64,000 nt of DNA from positions 1 through 64,000 of the forward strand of contig NZ_UEGO01000038.1 of NCBI RefSeq assembly GCF_900465345.1, in the 5' to 3' direction. This document shows, one piece after another, positions 8,378 to 18,283 of this stretch (within the stretch, counting starts at the first letter, position 1; the number at the start of each line of letters is the position of its first letter). The notes under the pieces are model-generated. The model was given only the letters and a program-made list of their open reading frames with translations. It did not search any database and had not been told where the DNA came from. Source of the stretch: Asaia bogorensis (GTDB lineage Bacteria > Pseudomonadota > Alphaproteobacteria > Acetobacterales > Acetobacteraceae). Position numbers and translations under genes: made by a program.

Positions 8378-11300
8378 ATGACCATGATTGCTGTTCTCGA
8401 CAAGACCCCAGGCAATGCGGCAGATCATGCCGCTTTCCTCACGGCACTGCGTCAGCAGGGGTTCGAGGGCGAGATCGGCACGACGCATGACACGCGTCTG
8501 GTGCATGCGACCGATAATTCCATCTATCAACGTCATCCCGAGGCCGTGGTCTTTCCTCGGCACAGGCAGGATCTGATCGTGCTGGCCCGGCTTGCGGGCG
8601 AGCCCGTCTGGCGCGGTATCACCATTGCACCGCGTGGCGGCGGAACGGGCACGAATGGCCAATCCCTCACCGATGGCATCGTGGTCGATCTGTCCCGACA
8701 CATGAACGCTATCCTCGAAATCAATGTCGAGGAGAAATGGGTGAGGGTGCAGCCCGGTGTGGTGAAGGACCAGCTCAATGCGGCCATTGCCCGTCACGGG
8801 CTGTTCTTCGCCCCCGAACTCTCGACATCCAACCGTGCCACGATCGGCGGCATGATCAGCACCGATGCCAGTGGGCAGGGAAGCTGCACCTATGGCAAGA
8901 CACGCGACCATGTGCTCGGTGTTACGGCCGTGCTTGTGGGGGGCGACGTGCTCGACACGTCACCGCTCGATGAAAGCGAGCTGGCGGTGCGCCGTCAGGG
9001 TCATTCCCGCGTGGCGCAGATTCATGATTGCGTGGCGGCGATCCATGATCGTGAGCGCGACACGATCGAGACGGTGTTCCCCAAACTCAACCGCTGTCTG
9101 ACCGGCTATGATCTGCGTCATCTGCGTAATGAGGCCGGACAGTTCGATCTGACCAGCCTGCTCTGTGGATCGGAAGGGACACTCGGATTTCTGGCCGAGG
9201 CGAAACTCAATCTGCTGGCCATTCCGCCGTATAGTATCCTGGTCAATATCCGCTACGACAGCTTCATGGATGCACTGCGCGACGCGCGCGCGCTGATCGG
9301 GCTCAAGCCGCTTTCGATCGAGACCATCGATTCAAAAGTGCTTGGCCTTGCCATGCAGGATTTCGTCTGGAGCTCGGTCGAGAGCTATTTCCCGCAGGAT
9401 GAGGCTGGCCCTGCGAAGGGGCTCAATCTGGTCGAGTTTGCCGGTCATGATGAGGCCGAACTCGAAAGACAGGTCGAGGGTTTTCTGGAGCATCTGCGGC
9501 AGGATCAGACGGTACGTCGCCGTGGCCATACGCTGGCCAGGGGGCGCCAGGCGGTCTCGCAGGTCTATGCGATGCGCAAGCGCGCTGTGGGTTTGCTCGG
9601 CAATGTGCAGGGGGAGGCGCGGCCCCAGCCCTTCGTTGAGGATACCGCTGTGCCGCCGGAAAAACTGGCGGATTTCATCGCCGAATTCCGGGCGCTTCTT
9701 GATGGGCATGGGCTGGATTACGGCATGTTCGGCCATGTGGATGCCGGCGTGCTGCATGTCCGCCCCCTGCTTGACATGCGCAACCCCGATGATGCTGCCC
9801 TGATTCGCCCCCTGAGTGACGCCGTGCATCGTCTGACACGCCGTTATGGCGGGTTGCTTTGGGGAGAGCATGGCAAGGGGGTGCGGTCGGAATATGTGCC
9901 GGATGTGTTCGGCCCGCTTTATCCCTGCCTGGAACAGATCAAGGGTGTGTTCGACCCGCATAACCAGCTCAATCCCGGCAAGATCGCGGCCCCTCCGGGC
10001 GCCTCGGCGCCGCTTTTGCGTGTTGATGACGTGCCGATGCGCGGGGCGCAGGATCGGCAGATTCCCGATCCGGTCTGGCAGGGTTATGGCACGGCGCTGC
10101 ATTGCAACGGCAATGGCGCGTGCTTCAACTACGATCAGGACGATCCGATGTGCCCGTCCTGGAAGGCAACGCGTGACCGGCGTTTCTCTCCCAAGGGGCG
10201 CGCCTCGCTCATGCGCGAATGGCTGCGCCTTCAGGCTGGCGCGGGTGTGGATACGGCGGCGCTGGAGGCGCATGCGCCAAGTCTGCTCGACCGCGTATCG
10301 GCGCAGTTCCGACGCAGGCAGAACACACCGGTCGATTTTTCGCATCAGCTCTATGACAGTCTCGCCACCTGTCTGGCCTGCAAATCCTGCACCAGCCAGT
10401 GCCCGGTCAAGGTCGACGTGCCTGATTTCCGCTCCCGCTTTCTCAATCTGTACCACCAGCGCTATGCCCGCCCGCTGCGCGATTATGTCGTGGGGTTGAT
10501 CGAATATACCCTGCCACTCATGGCGCGTATGAGGCGTCTCTATAATGCCGTGGTCAGCCTGAAGCCCATGGCCGCGCTGGGCAAAACCCTGCTTGGCCTT
10601 GTCGATATGCCGCCCCTCTCACGCAGCGCACTGGCAGAAACCTGCCGTCGCTGGCACGTGCAGCCTGCCACACCAGAGCGTCTGGTGGCCCTGACCGAGG
10701 CAGAGAGGGCACGGTCTGTCATTCTGATGCCGGACCTGTTCACCCGTCATTTCGAGGCCCATCTTGTCGAGGCGTTTATCGAGCTGACGGCGCGCTGCGG
10801 TTACAGGGTCTATCTTGCCGAGAGCCTGGCCTGCGGCAAGCCGCTGCATGTGCATGGCTTTCTGGGATTGTTTGCCCGACAGGCGCGTCGCAATGCCGCA
10901 TGGCTACGCATACTGGCCTCGTTCGGGCTGCCGATTGTCGGGCTCGATCCGGCCATGACGCTGATCTATCGTCAGGAATACCGCAAGATTGTCGGGCTTG
11001 AGGCTCTGCCTGAAGTACAACTGCCTCAGGAGTTTCTGTTGCATGCCTTGCCCCGGATGCAGGACGCTCCGCAAGCAGCGGCCAACTTCGTGTTTCTTGG
11101 GCACTGCACGGAAAAGACAGCTCTGACGGGTTCGGGGGCAGACTGGCAGGCCCTGTTTGCGCGGCTTGGCCTTGGTTTGCAGCTGGAAAAAACAGGGTGC
11201 TGCGGCATGTCCGGCACCTTTGGTCACGAGGCGCGCAATGTGGAAACGTCCCGCGTGATTTTCGAGCAGTCCTGGGGGCCGCGTCTGGACAGACAGGGTG

Positions 11301-11437
11301 AGAAAATTGTGCTGGCCAGCGGTTATTCATGCCGTAGTCAGGTCAAGCGCTTCCGCGGGGCACAGCTCGATCATCCGCTCGTAGCTCTGCTGGATCGCCT
11401 GCGTGACATTGCACCGGAGTCCACGCGTCCGGTCTGA
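8378..11437 (+). CDS. ydiJ: YdiJ-family FAD and Fe-S dehydrogenase (D-2-hydroxyglutarate / D-lactate type)
   Basis: The protein has 1019 residues, almost exactly the length of E. coli YdiJ, which has been characterised as a D-2-hydroxyglutarate dehydrogenase. The N-terminal half is a PCMH-type FAD domain with RGGGTGTNGQSL near residue 90 and an FAD-oxidase C domain. A YdiJ-type Cys region follows (CNGNGACFNYDQDDPMCPS), then a 4Fe-4S motif CLACKSCTSQCP near 667 and a C-terminal CCG domain with GCCGMSGTFGHE. Electrons probably pass to a quinone or soluble carrier at the inner membrane. D-lactate is an alternative substrate because the family overlaps with bacterial cytochrome-type D-lactate dehydrogenases. 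It appears monocistronic. Confidence 0.92.
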   Translation: MTMIAVLDKTPGNAADHAAFLTALRQQGFEGEIGTTHDTRLVHATDNSIYQRHPEAVVFPRHRQDLIVLARLAGEPVWRGITIAPRGGGTGTNGQSLTDGIVVDLSRHMNAILEINVEEKWVRVQPGVVKDQLNAAIARHGLFFAPELSTSNRATIGGMISTDASGQGSCTYGKTRDHVLGVTAVLVGGDVLDTSPLDESELAVRRQGHSRVAQIHDCVAAIHDRERDTIETVFPKLNRCLTGYDLRHLRNEAGQFDLTSLLCGSEGTLGFLAEAKLNLLAIPPYSILVNIRYDSFMDALRDARALIGLKPLSIETIDSKVLGLAMQDFVWSSVESYFPQDEAGPAKGLNLVEFAGHDEAELERQVEGFLEHLRQDQTVRRRGHTLARGRQAVSQVYAMRKRAVGLLGNVQGEARPQPFVEDTAVPPEKLADFIAEFRALLDGHGLDYGMFGHVDAGVLHVRPLLDMRNPDDAALIRPLSDAVHRLTRRYGGLLWGEHGKGVRSEYVPDVFGPLYPCLEQIKGVFDPHNQLNPGKIAAPPGASAPLLRVDDVPMRGAQDRQIPDPVWQGYGTALHCNGNGACFNYDQDDPMCPSWKATRDRRFSPKGRASLMREWLRLQAGAGVDTAALEAHAPSLLDRVSAQFRRRQNTPVDFSHQLYDSLATCLACKSCTSQCPVKVDVPDFRSRFLNLYHQRYARPLRDYVVGLIEYTLPLMARMRRLYNAVVSLKPMAALGKTLLGLVDMPPLSRSALAETCRRWHVQPATPERLVALTEAERARSVILMPDLFTRHFEAHLVEAFIELTARCGYRVYLAESLACGKPLHVHGFLGLFARQARRNAAWLRILASFGLPIVGLDPAMTLIYRQEYRKIVGLEALPEVQLPQEFLLHALPRMQDAPQAAANFVFLGHCTEKTALTGSGADWQALFARLGLGLQLEKTGCCGMSGTFGHEARNVETSRVIFEQSWGPRLDRQGEKIVLASGYSCRSQVKRFRGAQLDHPLVALLDRLRDIAPESTRPV

Positions 11438-11718
11438 TTGCGTGAGGCGCCAGGATGTGAAACGCGCCGTCATCACGGAGCCGGATCATGCGGCCGTCTC
11501 ATGGCGAGATGCGTCAGACTTCTCCATGACGGATGCAACAGGCAATGCCGCTTAGTCAAAGGCAGCCACTCATCCACTCAGCCCGTCGTGGCGTGAACCT
11601 AATGCACAAACACGGGTACGGTCTTCGATCGAAACGTGTCGTCACGGCCACAAGGGCGGTTGGACCCTGATCGCCTTGATTGACAGGCAGGCTAGCGGTT
11701 TCTAAGGGAACCCCAATG

Positions 11719-11741
11719 CAAATGAGAAACGTTCTCATTTG
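11719..11741. promoter_or_regulatory. Fur-like operator of the TonB receptor gene
   Basis: Arms CAAATGAGAA and TTCTCATTTG form a perfect 10-bp inverted repeat around ACG, ending 29 bases before the receptor start codon. The core TGAGAA-n3-TTCTCA fits the 7-1-7 Fur box architecture. A consensus -35 TTGACA lies at 11680-11685, with only a poor -10 (TAAGGG) 17 bases later. If that promoter is real, the palindrome covers the early transcribed region, where a bound repressor would block transcription. Iron-dependent repression by Fur is the natural reading. The rest of the 330-base gap from 11438 holds no gene. Confidence 0.75.
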
Positions 11742-11770
11742 TTTCCCTGTTTGTCTGTTCCGGTAGATTG

Positions 11771-14017
11771 ATGTCCGTTTCCCTGCGTGCTGCCTTGTGT
11801 CTGTCCTCACTCCTTTCGGCGGCAATGGTGCCAGGCGCTCTCGCTCAGGAACGTCAAACCCTGCCGGAGAAGGCGTCGCCCTTTCATGAAGGGGCGGGGC
11901 AGAACAGGGCCACGCCTGCACAGCCCGCCGCGCGACTTCAGGCAGGAAAAGCCCAATCCGCCCAAGGAGCTCATGAGGGAGCTCATGAAGGTGTTCACGA
12001 GACCATTCGTGTGGCAGGCACGCGCGGGGGCTTTCTTCCCGCTGCCGCAAGCAGTGCCACAAAGACATCGACGCCGCTGGAGCTGACGCCCCAGAATATC
12101 ACGGTCATCACACAGGAGCGTATGAGCGTACTCAACGCTCGCAGCCTGTCTGAGGCCGTGCGCTACGCAGCAGGCGTTTCGGATTACGGGTCGAAGGACG
12201 ACCCGCGCGGCTATTTTGGCACGATCCGCGGGTTCACGCCCGATATCTATCTCGATGGCACACGCGCTCCTGATGCCAGTACATCGCAGAGTTTCAGCAT
12301 CGAGCCCTGGGGGCTTGAGGAGATGGATGTCTTGCGCGGGGCGTCTTCGGCCCTCTACGGGTCGGGGCAGCTTGGGGGCATCATCAATGCCGTCAGCAAG
12401 CGTCCGCATCCGGATCAGGTCAATGAGATCGACTTCCAGACCGGTTCCTACGGGCGTGTCCAGGGCGCGGTCGATGTCGGCGGCGCGCTCAATGCCCGCA
12501 AGACCCTGCTCTGGCGATTCAACGGGCTGATACGTAAGTCGGACACCTACGCGCGCAATATCAAGAACAACGAGATATATGTGGCGCCCTCGCTGAGCTG
12601 GCGCCCTGATGAAAAAACCACGCTCACCCTGCTCACCAGTTTCGAACAGCTCGATGCCGGGTCGACGGCGCAGTTCCTGCCGGCTGTCGGGACCGTTCTG
12701 CCTTCGCGCTGGGGCCAGATTGCCCGCAACTTCCTGAGCAGCGATGCGGATTATGATGTCTACTCAAAGCGTCAGGTGGCGGTTGGCTATAGTTTTGTCC
12801 GGCATATCCTGCCCAACTGGACCATCACGCAAAATATGCGCTACGCGCATCTCGACGTGCTCTATCGTTTTGTGACCACCTCGTCACTTTCAGCAGATAA
12901 ACAGAGCATCAATCGCACCGCGCTCAACCAGCAGGGCAATTACAACAACGTCACCCTCGATACGCGGTCGGCAGTGACCTTCCATACGGGGGGTATTCAT
13001 CATGAAATCCTGACAGGCGTGGATTTTCGCAGTGATTTTCTGGCCAATCGCCGCGGCCAGCGCGCAGCCCCCGCGCTCAATCTCTACAAGCCGGTTTATC
13101 GTGCCATCACCTGGCCAGGCTATGGCACCACCACGAGCACAAACGAGACGGAAACAGATACCGGGATCTATGCGCAGGAACAGGCTAACTGGCAGCGCTG
13201 GTATCTTACCCTGTCAGGCCGCGGTGATTTCACCCAGAGCATGACGGTCAATAATCTCAATGGCGGGCGGACACCGCAAAACAACAACGCTTTCACGGGT
13301 CGGGTCGGTCTGGTCTATCAGTCTTCCATAGGGCTCAACCCCTATGTTTCCTATGCGACGTCATTCCAGCCCCAGGTCGGGACGACATTCGCTGGCTCGG
13401 CCTTCGTGCCGACCACGGGCAAGCAGATCGAGGCGGGTGTCAAATACAAGCCGGTCAAACCTCTGCGTGGTGTGGACAATTTCATGCTCACAGCTGATTT
13501 CTTCAATCTGGTGCAGGATAATGTCCTGACAGCCGATCCGGCCAATTCGTCTTTCAGCGTTCAGACCGGGCGGCAGAGAACACGCGGCTTCGAGTTCGAG
13601 GGCGTGGGCCGTCTGCCCTACAGGATCGATTTTATCGCAAGCTTTACCTATCAGGATCCGCGTGTGATGCGCTCGACAGTGGCAGCGCAGGTTGGGCAGC
13701 GGCCTGTGGCGATTCCCTCCCATATGGCGTCGCTGTTCCTCAAGCGCGACGTTGCCTTTTCGGCGCTCTGGCAGGCCGGTCTCGGGGCGGGCATGCGCTA
13801 CACGGGTAATACCGCGGGCTCCATTCCCCTCACATTTTCCGTGCCTTCGCAGCTCGTATGGGATTTGCAGGCCCATATCGACCGGGGGCGCACGCGGGTG
13901 CAGTTCAACGGCACCAATATCGCCAATCGCAAATATGTTGCCATGTGTACCCGCGATGTTGCCTGCGCCTGGGCGCCCGGGCGCACGGTATTCGTGACCC
14001 TGTCGCAGCGCTGGTAA
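11771..14017 (+). CDS. TonB-dependent siderophore receptor
   Basis: This outer-membrane transporter of about 748 residues has a signal peptide ending GALAQ, then a low-complexity stretch with AHEG repeats. The plug domain (about 90-205) starts after VAGTRGGF and contains YGSGQLGGIINAVSKRP. A 22-strand barrel follows and ends in Trp (TLSQRW), as outer-membrane barrels do. The pattern is that of ferric-siderophore receptors such as FhuA/FoxA-like proteins. A TTG codon at 11768 precedes the chosen ATG directly. The upstream palindrome suggests iron control. No transport or reductase partners adjoin it, so the ligand is unknown; a xenosiderophore is plausible. Confidence 0.93.
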   Translation: MSVSLRAALCLSSLLSAAMVPGALAQERQTLPEKASPFHEGAGQNRATPAQPAARLQAGKAQSAQGAHEGAHEGVHETIRVAGTRGGFLPAAASSATKTSTPLELTPQNITVITQERMSVLNARSLSEAVRYAAGVSDYGSKDDPRGYFGTIRGFTPDIYLDGTRAPDASTSQSFSIEPWGLEEMDVLRGASSALYGSGQLGGIINAVSKRPHPDQVNEIDFQTGSYGRVQGAVDVGGALNARKTLLWRFNGLIRKSDTYARNIKNNEIYVAPSLSWRPDEKTTLTLLTSFEQLDAGSTAQFLPAVGTVLPSRWGQIARNFLSSDADYDVYSKRQVAVGYSFVRHILPNWTITQNMRYAHLDVLYRFVTTSSLSADKQSINRTALNQQGNYNNVTLDTRSAVTFHTGGIHHEILTGVDFRSDFLANRRGQRAAPALNLYKPVYRAITWPGYGTTTSTNETETDTGIYAQEQANWQRWYLTLSGRGDFTQSMTVNNLNGGRTPQNNNAFTGRVGLVYQSSIGLNPYVSYATSFQPQVGTTFAGSAFVPTTGKQIEAGVKYKPVKPLRGVDNFMLTADFFNLVQDNVLTADPANSSFSVQTGRQRTRGFEFEGVGRLPYRIDFIASFTYQDPRVMRSTVAAQVGQRPVAIPSHMASLFLKRDVAFSALWQAGLGAGMRYTGNTAGSIPLTFSVPSQLVWDLQAHIDRGRTRVQFNGTNIANRKYVAMCTRDVACAWAPGRTVFVTLSQRW

Positions 14018-14064
14018 GGCAACGCGACGGTAACATCCCGACGGGTCGCCTTCATGCCCCACGC

Positions 14065-15516
14065 TCAGCGGGTCATCTTCCGCGAGAGAAACTCACCCTC
14101 ATTCAGACTGCGTTCAATGGCTTCCAGCGAGCGGCCCTTTGTCTCGGGAATACGGCGCTCGATGAAGATCCAGGCCAGAGTGGTTAGGGCTGCAAAGAGA
14201 AGGAAGGTGCCCGATACGCTGATCATCGAGATGATGGACAGGGTCACCATCGAGATCAGCAGATCGAAAGACCAGTGCGAGACGGTGACAAGGCCCATGC
14301 CCTTGCCGCGCACGGCGAGCGGAAAGACCTCGGCACCTACCAGCCAGAGCGAGGCATTGATGCTCCCCAGCGTGCAGAGCACATACAGGATCAGGCCAGC
14401 CACCGCGAAAAAGCGCCCCATACCCTGCGGGTCGCCGCCGAAGAACACGACAGCCAGAACGATCAGGGCAAGGATCGATCCGGGCAGCACGCGCAGCATG
14501 AGGCGACGACGCCCCCAGTGATCCACGGCCCAGAACCCGAACACCGTCGCAACGGTGATGGCCACGCCAATGGCCAGCGAAATGAGCAGGGCAGAATTGC
14601 GGTCGAACCCCGCGCCCGAAAGGATGGTCGGGGCATAGGTCAGGACGGCATTTGTGCCGGTTACCTGACTGAACATGGCAAGCCCGGTCCCGGCAATCAG
14701 GGCCGGGCGGAGCCGGGGTGAGAAGAGCAGGCGCCAGCTCCCTTGTTCCTGCGCGGCACCCTCAATGTCACGCATTTCGGCCTCGGGGTCCTCACCGGGG
14801 CCTCGGAGGCTGCGCAAAATCGCGATGGCCTCGTCCCGTCGGCCCTTTGCGGCAAGAAAGCGCGGGCTTTCGGGCAGGAAAATGAGGCCGACCAGCAGCA
14901 TCAGCGCGGGAATGGCACCGATGAGCACCATCATGCGCCAGTCTCCTCCCCGGTCGAGCAGTCGGATGAGCAAGGGGCTGCCGCTCAGCCACCAGCCGAT
15001 CAGCGAACTGATAAGGACGCCGCTGACAATGGCCAGCTGAAACAGCAGGACGAGCCGCCCCCGTCGTGAAGCAGGCGCCAGTTCAGCAATATAGACGGGC
15101 ACGATCTGGCTGGCGGCACCGACGGCCAGACCAAGCAGCAGCCGCATCAGCGTCAGTTCCGTAGGGGACATGGCCATTGCCGAGCCGATAGAGCCAAGCA
15201 GGAACAGCGCCCCCGATAGCCCGACCACCATGCGACGTCCCAGACGGTCCGATAGGGGCCCTGCGGCCATGCATCCCAGCAAGGCGCCGGCAACCATGCC
15301 TGCGGCAATGGCCTGTTTGCCCAGCGTGCCAAGAGTGAAGCTGTCACCCAGTGTCAGGAGTGCTGCGGAAATGATGCCCTGATCATAGCCAAAGAGAATA
15401 CCCGCCAGACCTGCCACGCAGGACGCGATGAATACGCGTCGGTGCCCCGCCTGCCCTGAGTGGGTGTTGTTTTCAATGGCTGTGCCGGGCGTGCCTGCCG
15501 GGTGAGTCGAACGCAT
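14065..15516 (-). CDS. MFS sugar transporter (sugar-porter family)
   Basis: The 483-residue protein has twelve predicted membrane helices and the sugar-porter signatures: FGYDQGIISAAL in helix 1, DRLGRR in loop 2-3, PESPRFL before the central loop, DHWGRRRL in loop 8-9 and PETKGRSLE after helix 12. Family members are mostly H+/hexose, pentose or polyol symporters. It has a good ribosome binding site (GAGAGG). It converges with the TonB receptor gene. The tandem operator at 15576-15609 lies 60 bases upstream and closely resembles the site before the DeoR gene at 58 kb, so its substrate may be a polyol or ketose handled by that operon. Confidence 0.92.
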   Translation of the reverse strand: MRSTHPAGTPGTAIENNTHSGQAGHRRVFIASCVAGLAGILFGYDQGIISAALLTLGDSFTLGTLGKQAIAAGMVAGALLGCMAAGPLSDRLGRRMVVGLSGALFLLGSIGSAMAMSPTELTLMRLLLGLAVGAASQIVPVYIAELAPASRRGRLVLLFQLAIVSGVLISSLIGWWLSGSPLLIRLLDRGGDWRMMVLIGAIPALMLLVGLIFLPESPRFLAAKGRRDEAIAILRSLRGPGEDPEAEMRDIEGAAQEQGSWRLLFSPRLRPALIAGTGLAMFSQVTGTNAVLTYAPTILSGAGFDRNSALLISLAIGVAITVATVFGFWAVDHWGRRRLMLRVLPGSILALIVLAVVFFGGDPQGMGRFFAVAGLILYVLCTLGSINASLWLVGAEVFPLAVRGKGMGLVTVSHWSFDLLISMVTLSIISMISVSGTFLLFAALTTLAWIFIERRIPETKGRSLEAIERSLNEGEFLSRKMTR

Positions 15517-15575
15517 GATGGCCTCTCAGACGCGGATCATCCAGGCGATCCGTGCCCAAGTGGTGTGAGAGATAT

Positions 15576-15609
15576 TTTCGATACGAAAGACAAGATTTCG
15601 TTACGAAAG
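15576..15609. promoter_or_regulatory. Tandem DeoR-type operator upstream of the MFS gene
   Basis: Two 14-bp units, TTTCGATACGAAAG and TTTCGTTACGAAAG, start exactly 20 bases apart, two helical turns, so a regulator could occupy the same DNA face. Each unit is itself an inverted repeat TTTCG-n3-CGAAA. The 34-bp block matches the block at 58437-58470, before the DeoR regulator gene, at 26 of 34 positions. Regulators of the DeoR family often bind TTTCG-type repeats. I infer that the DeoR protein encoded at 58.5 kb binds here and controls the transporter. A weak CATAAC/GTTATG repeat at 15691-15724 is the only other structure before hrpB. Confidence 0.65.
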
Positions 15610-15754
15610 GGTCCTGACCTGTGATTTCAACCAGCGCAGCGCGGACAAATCACAGGATTCGTCAGGTGGATCGGGTATCACAGCGTCATACATAACATTT
15701 TCGTGGTTCGTTAGTCACGTTATGTGTGACGAATCGCGCGAGGCTGTCAGGCGC

Positions 15755-18283
15755 TCAGGTGTCGCGTGGACGTCTGGGCGGGGGCGGGCTGGCTGTCGCA
15801 GGATTTTCCGGCCAGTCATGTTTCGGGTAACGACCACGCATGTCGCGTCGCATATCGGCCCAGCCCGTGGTCCAGAAGGCGGCGATATCGGCAGTTATGG
15901 CCTGTGGGCGACCGGCAGGTGACAACAGGGCAAATTGCAGCTTGATGCGCCCATTGGCGATGCGTGGCGTCTCCTTCAGCCCGTAGAAAGCCTGAGCACG
16001 GGCCGAGATCGTGGGTGTGGCATCGCGATAATCGATGGCGGGCTGCGCGCCGGGCAGGGTGAGGCTCGTCGGCAAAGCCTGATCGAGCTGTTTGAGCTGG
16101 GCGTAGTCGAGGCGTTGCCGCATGAGGGGCAGCAAATCCAGCGCCTGTATCTGGCTGAGCTTTGTCATGCCATCGATATAGGGGAGCAGCCATTCATCAA
16201 GTGTGGCGGCAAGGGTTTCATCATCGGCGGCGGGCAGGGTCTCATCGAGATGGGCCCGCGCCAGGGCGAGCCGGGCACGAAATTGCTGGCATGACTCGGA
16301 CCAGGTGAGGCTCCCAGCCAGATCGGCGCGTATGCGTGACAGTAGCAGGGCCTGCACCTCTTCCGGCTTTGCCGGGGCAGAACGGTCGCGCAGCACCAGA
16401 TTGCCAAGGCGAAGCCTTCTGCGGGCAATGACATTGCCGGTTGTCGTATCGAGCGCGGTCTCGACCTGTTCCTCCGTACGGGCCAGCAAGGTTGCAGGCA
16501 GGTTATCGAGATCGAGCGGGGCGGCGAGGCAGATTTCGGTTGCCGTACGCACATGAAGGGCAGGGGCTACGATCAGGGTTTCGCGCGCCAGCGGGTCGAT
16601 GGCGCTCAGCCGGGCCGATCCTCCCCCCGACAGGCGATATCGTCCCGTTTCGCCCGCGGCCATGGCTACGCGATCCGGAAAGCCTGCGGCAAGCAGGGCC
16701 GACGCGCTGGCGGGGTCGGGCGCAAGACGCTGGCTCAGCCCGAGGCGCTTCTGATAGCGCTGGGCGGATTGCCGGATGCGGGCAAGGCTCGCCCGGTCGG
16801 CATGAGGGTGATGCTCGGCGCCCTCGATCAGGCTGAGACGCGTCTGGATATCGGCGGGTACCGAGGGGCTGCGCTGACCGGGGACGATACGCGGGCGTAG
16901 CGGGTCACGTTCCTCCAGAAGGGCGGCGAGGGTGGCGGCTGTGGCCTTTTCGGGTGGGGTACGGGCTGCGCACATCATCGCAGCCAGACGGGGCTGTGCG
17001 CCGAGCCGTGCCATGGCGGCGCCCAGCGGCGTGATCTTTTCTGTCTCATCCAATGCCCCGAGCGCCGTAAGCAGGGCGCAGCCGGCCTGAAAGGCACCGG
17101 CTGGCGGTGTATCGAGCAAAGGCACAGCGGCTGGGGGCGTGCCCATGACCTCGTGCCATGCAGCAAGGTCAAGGCAATGGCCGGTCAGGTCGCTGGTCTG
17201 GATTTCGGGCAGATCATGGGCAATCAGGGCGCGGCCAGTGGCTTCCGTCCACAGACGTACGGCAATGCCTGGTGCCTCGCGTCCGGCGCGCCCGGCACGC
17301 TGTATCGCCGTGGCCCGCGAGATGCGCATGGTCTCAAGCCGTGACAGGCCGGACCCCGCATCGAGAAGCGGCGCACGGGCAAATCCGCCATCCACCACGA
17401 TACGGACGCCAGGTACGGTGAGCGAGGTTTCTGCAATCGAGGTGGACAGCACCACCTTGCGCCTTTCGGCAGGTTTGAGGGCCAGATCCTGCTCGCGGGT
17501 ATCGAGTTCACCATAGAGGGGGACGATCAGTGCCGGGGCATCGGCCAGCGCTGCCGCACAGCGCCTGATTTCGCCGACACCGGGCAGAAAGGCCAGAATA
17601 TCGCCTTCCTCCTCAGCCAGCAGGCTGCGTATGGTGCGCGCCATGACATCGGGCAGTTCGCGCAGGGCTGCGATGTCCCGTCTGGCGTGACGTATGTCCA
17701 GCGCAAAGGCGCGGCCTTCGCTCTCGACCAGGACGCCATCGAGCAAAGAGGTAAAGGCGCGCCCATCCGTTGTGGCCGACATGGCCACAAGACGGAGTTC
17801 GGGGCGCATGGTGCGTTGCAGATCGAGCGCGAAACCAAGTGCTGTATCGAGATCGAGCGAGCGTTCATGCACCTCGTCGAACAGAATGGCCGACACGCCC
17901 TCAAGCAGCGGGTCGGTCAGCAGGCGTCGCAGCAGCAGCCCTTCTGTCACCACCTCGATTCTGGTGGCCGCGCTCACAGCCGAATCCGTGCGCGTGCGAT
18001 AACCGACTGTCTGGCCTGTGGCTTCGCCCAGCAGGGCGGCCATGCGATGGGCGGCCCCACGCACGGCAACACGCCGGGGCTCGACGACGATCAGGCGTCC
18101 TTCCTCGCGCCAGGGGGCTTGTAAAAGATGAAGCGGCACCAAAGTGGTCTTGCCTGCGCCGGGCGGCGCAACCAGCACGGCATTGCGTCCGGCCTCGAGC
18201 ACGGCCTGAAGCTCGGGCAGGGCGGCACAGACAGGAAGAACGGGAAGCGAAATGAGATTGGCGGGCAATAGGGGACCGGTCAT
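15755..18283 (-). CDS. hrpB: ATP-dependent helicase HrpB
   Basis: HrpB is a DExH-box RNA helicase of the DEAH/RHA group. From the chosen start it has 842 residues, near the usual 810-840. Motif I is GAGKT at 42-46, motif II is DEVH in LFDEVHERS, and motif III is SATTDG. Helicase C, HA2 and HrpB C-terminal regions follow. The frame stays open 66 codons further upstream to 18481, but that segment overlaps the divergent thiol reductase gene and lacks helicase features, so I start at MTGPLLPANL. The cellular role of HrpB is poorly defined in most bacteria; in Borrelia and Xanthomonas it affects mRNA processing. Confidence 0.93.
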   Translation of the reverse strand: MTGPLLPANLISLPVLPVCAALPELQAVLEAGRNAVLVAPPGAGKTTLVPLHLLQAPWREEGRLIVVEPRRVAVRGAAHRMAALLGEATGQTVGYRTRTDSAVSAATRIEVVTEGLLLRRLLTDPLLEGVSAILFDEVHERSLDLDTALGFALDLQRTMRPELRLVAMSATTDGRAFTSLLDGVLVESEGRAFALDIRHARRDIAALRELPDVMARTIRSLLAEEEGDILAFLPGVGEIRRCAAALADAPALIVPLYGELDTREQDLALKPAERRKVVLSTSIAETSLTVPGVRIVVDGGFARAPLLDAGSGLSRLETMRISRATAIQRAGRAGREAPGIAVRLWTEATGRALIAHDLPEIQTSDLTGHCLDLAAWHEVMGTPPAAVPLLDTPPAGAFQAGCALLTALGALDETEKITPLGAAMARLGAQPRLAAMMCAARTPPEKATAATLAALLEERDPLRPRIVPGQRSPSVPADIQTRLSLIEGAEHHPHADRASLARIRQSAQRYQKRLGLSQRLAPDPASASALLAAGFPDRVAMAAGETGRYRLSGGGSARLSAIDPLARETLIVAPALHVRTATEICLAAPLDLDNLPATLLARTEEQVETALDTTTGNVIARRRLRLGNLVLRDRSAPAKPEEVQALLLSRIRADLAGSLTWSESCQQFRARLALARAHLDETLPAADDETLAATLDEWLLPYIDGMTKLSQIQALDLLPLMRQRLDYAQLKQLDQALPTSLTLPGAQPAIDYRDATPTISARAQAFYGLKETPRIANGRIKLQFALLSPAGRPQAITADIAAFWTTGWADMRRDMRGRYPKHDWPENPATASPPPPRRPRDT

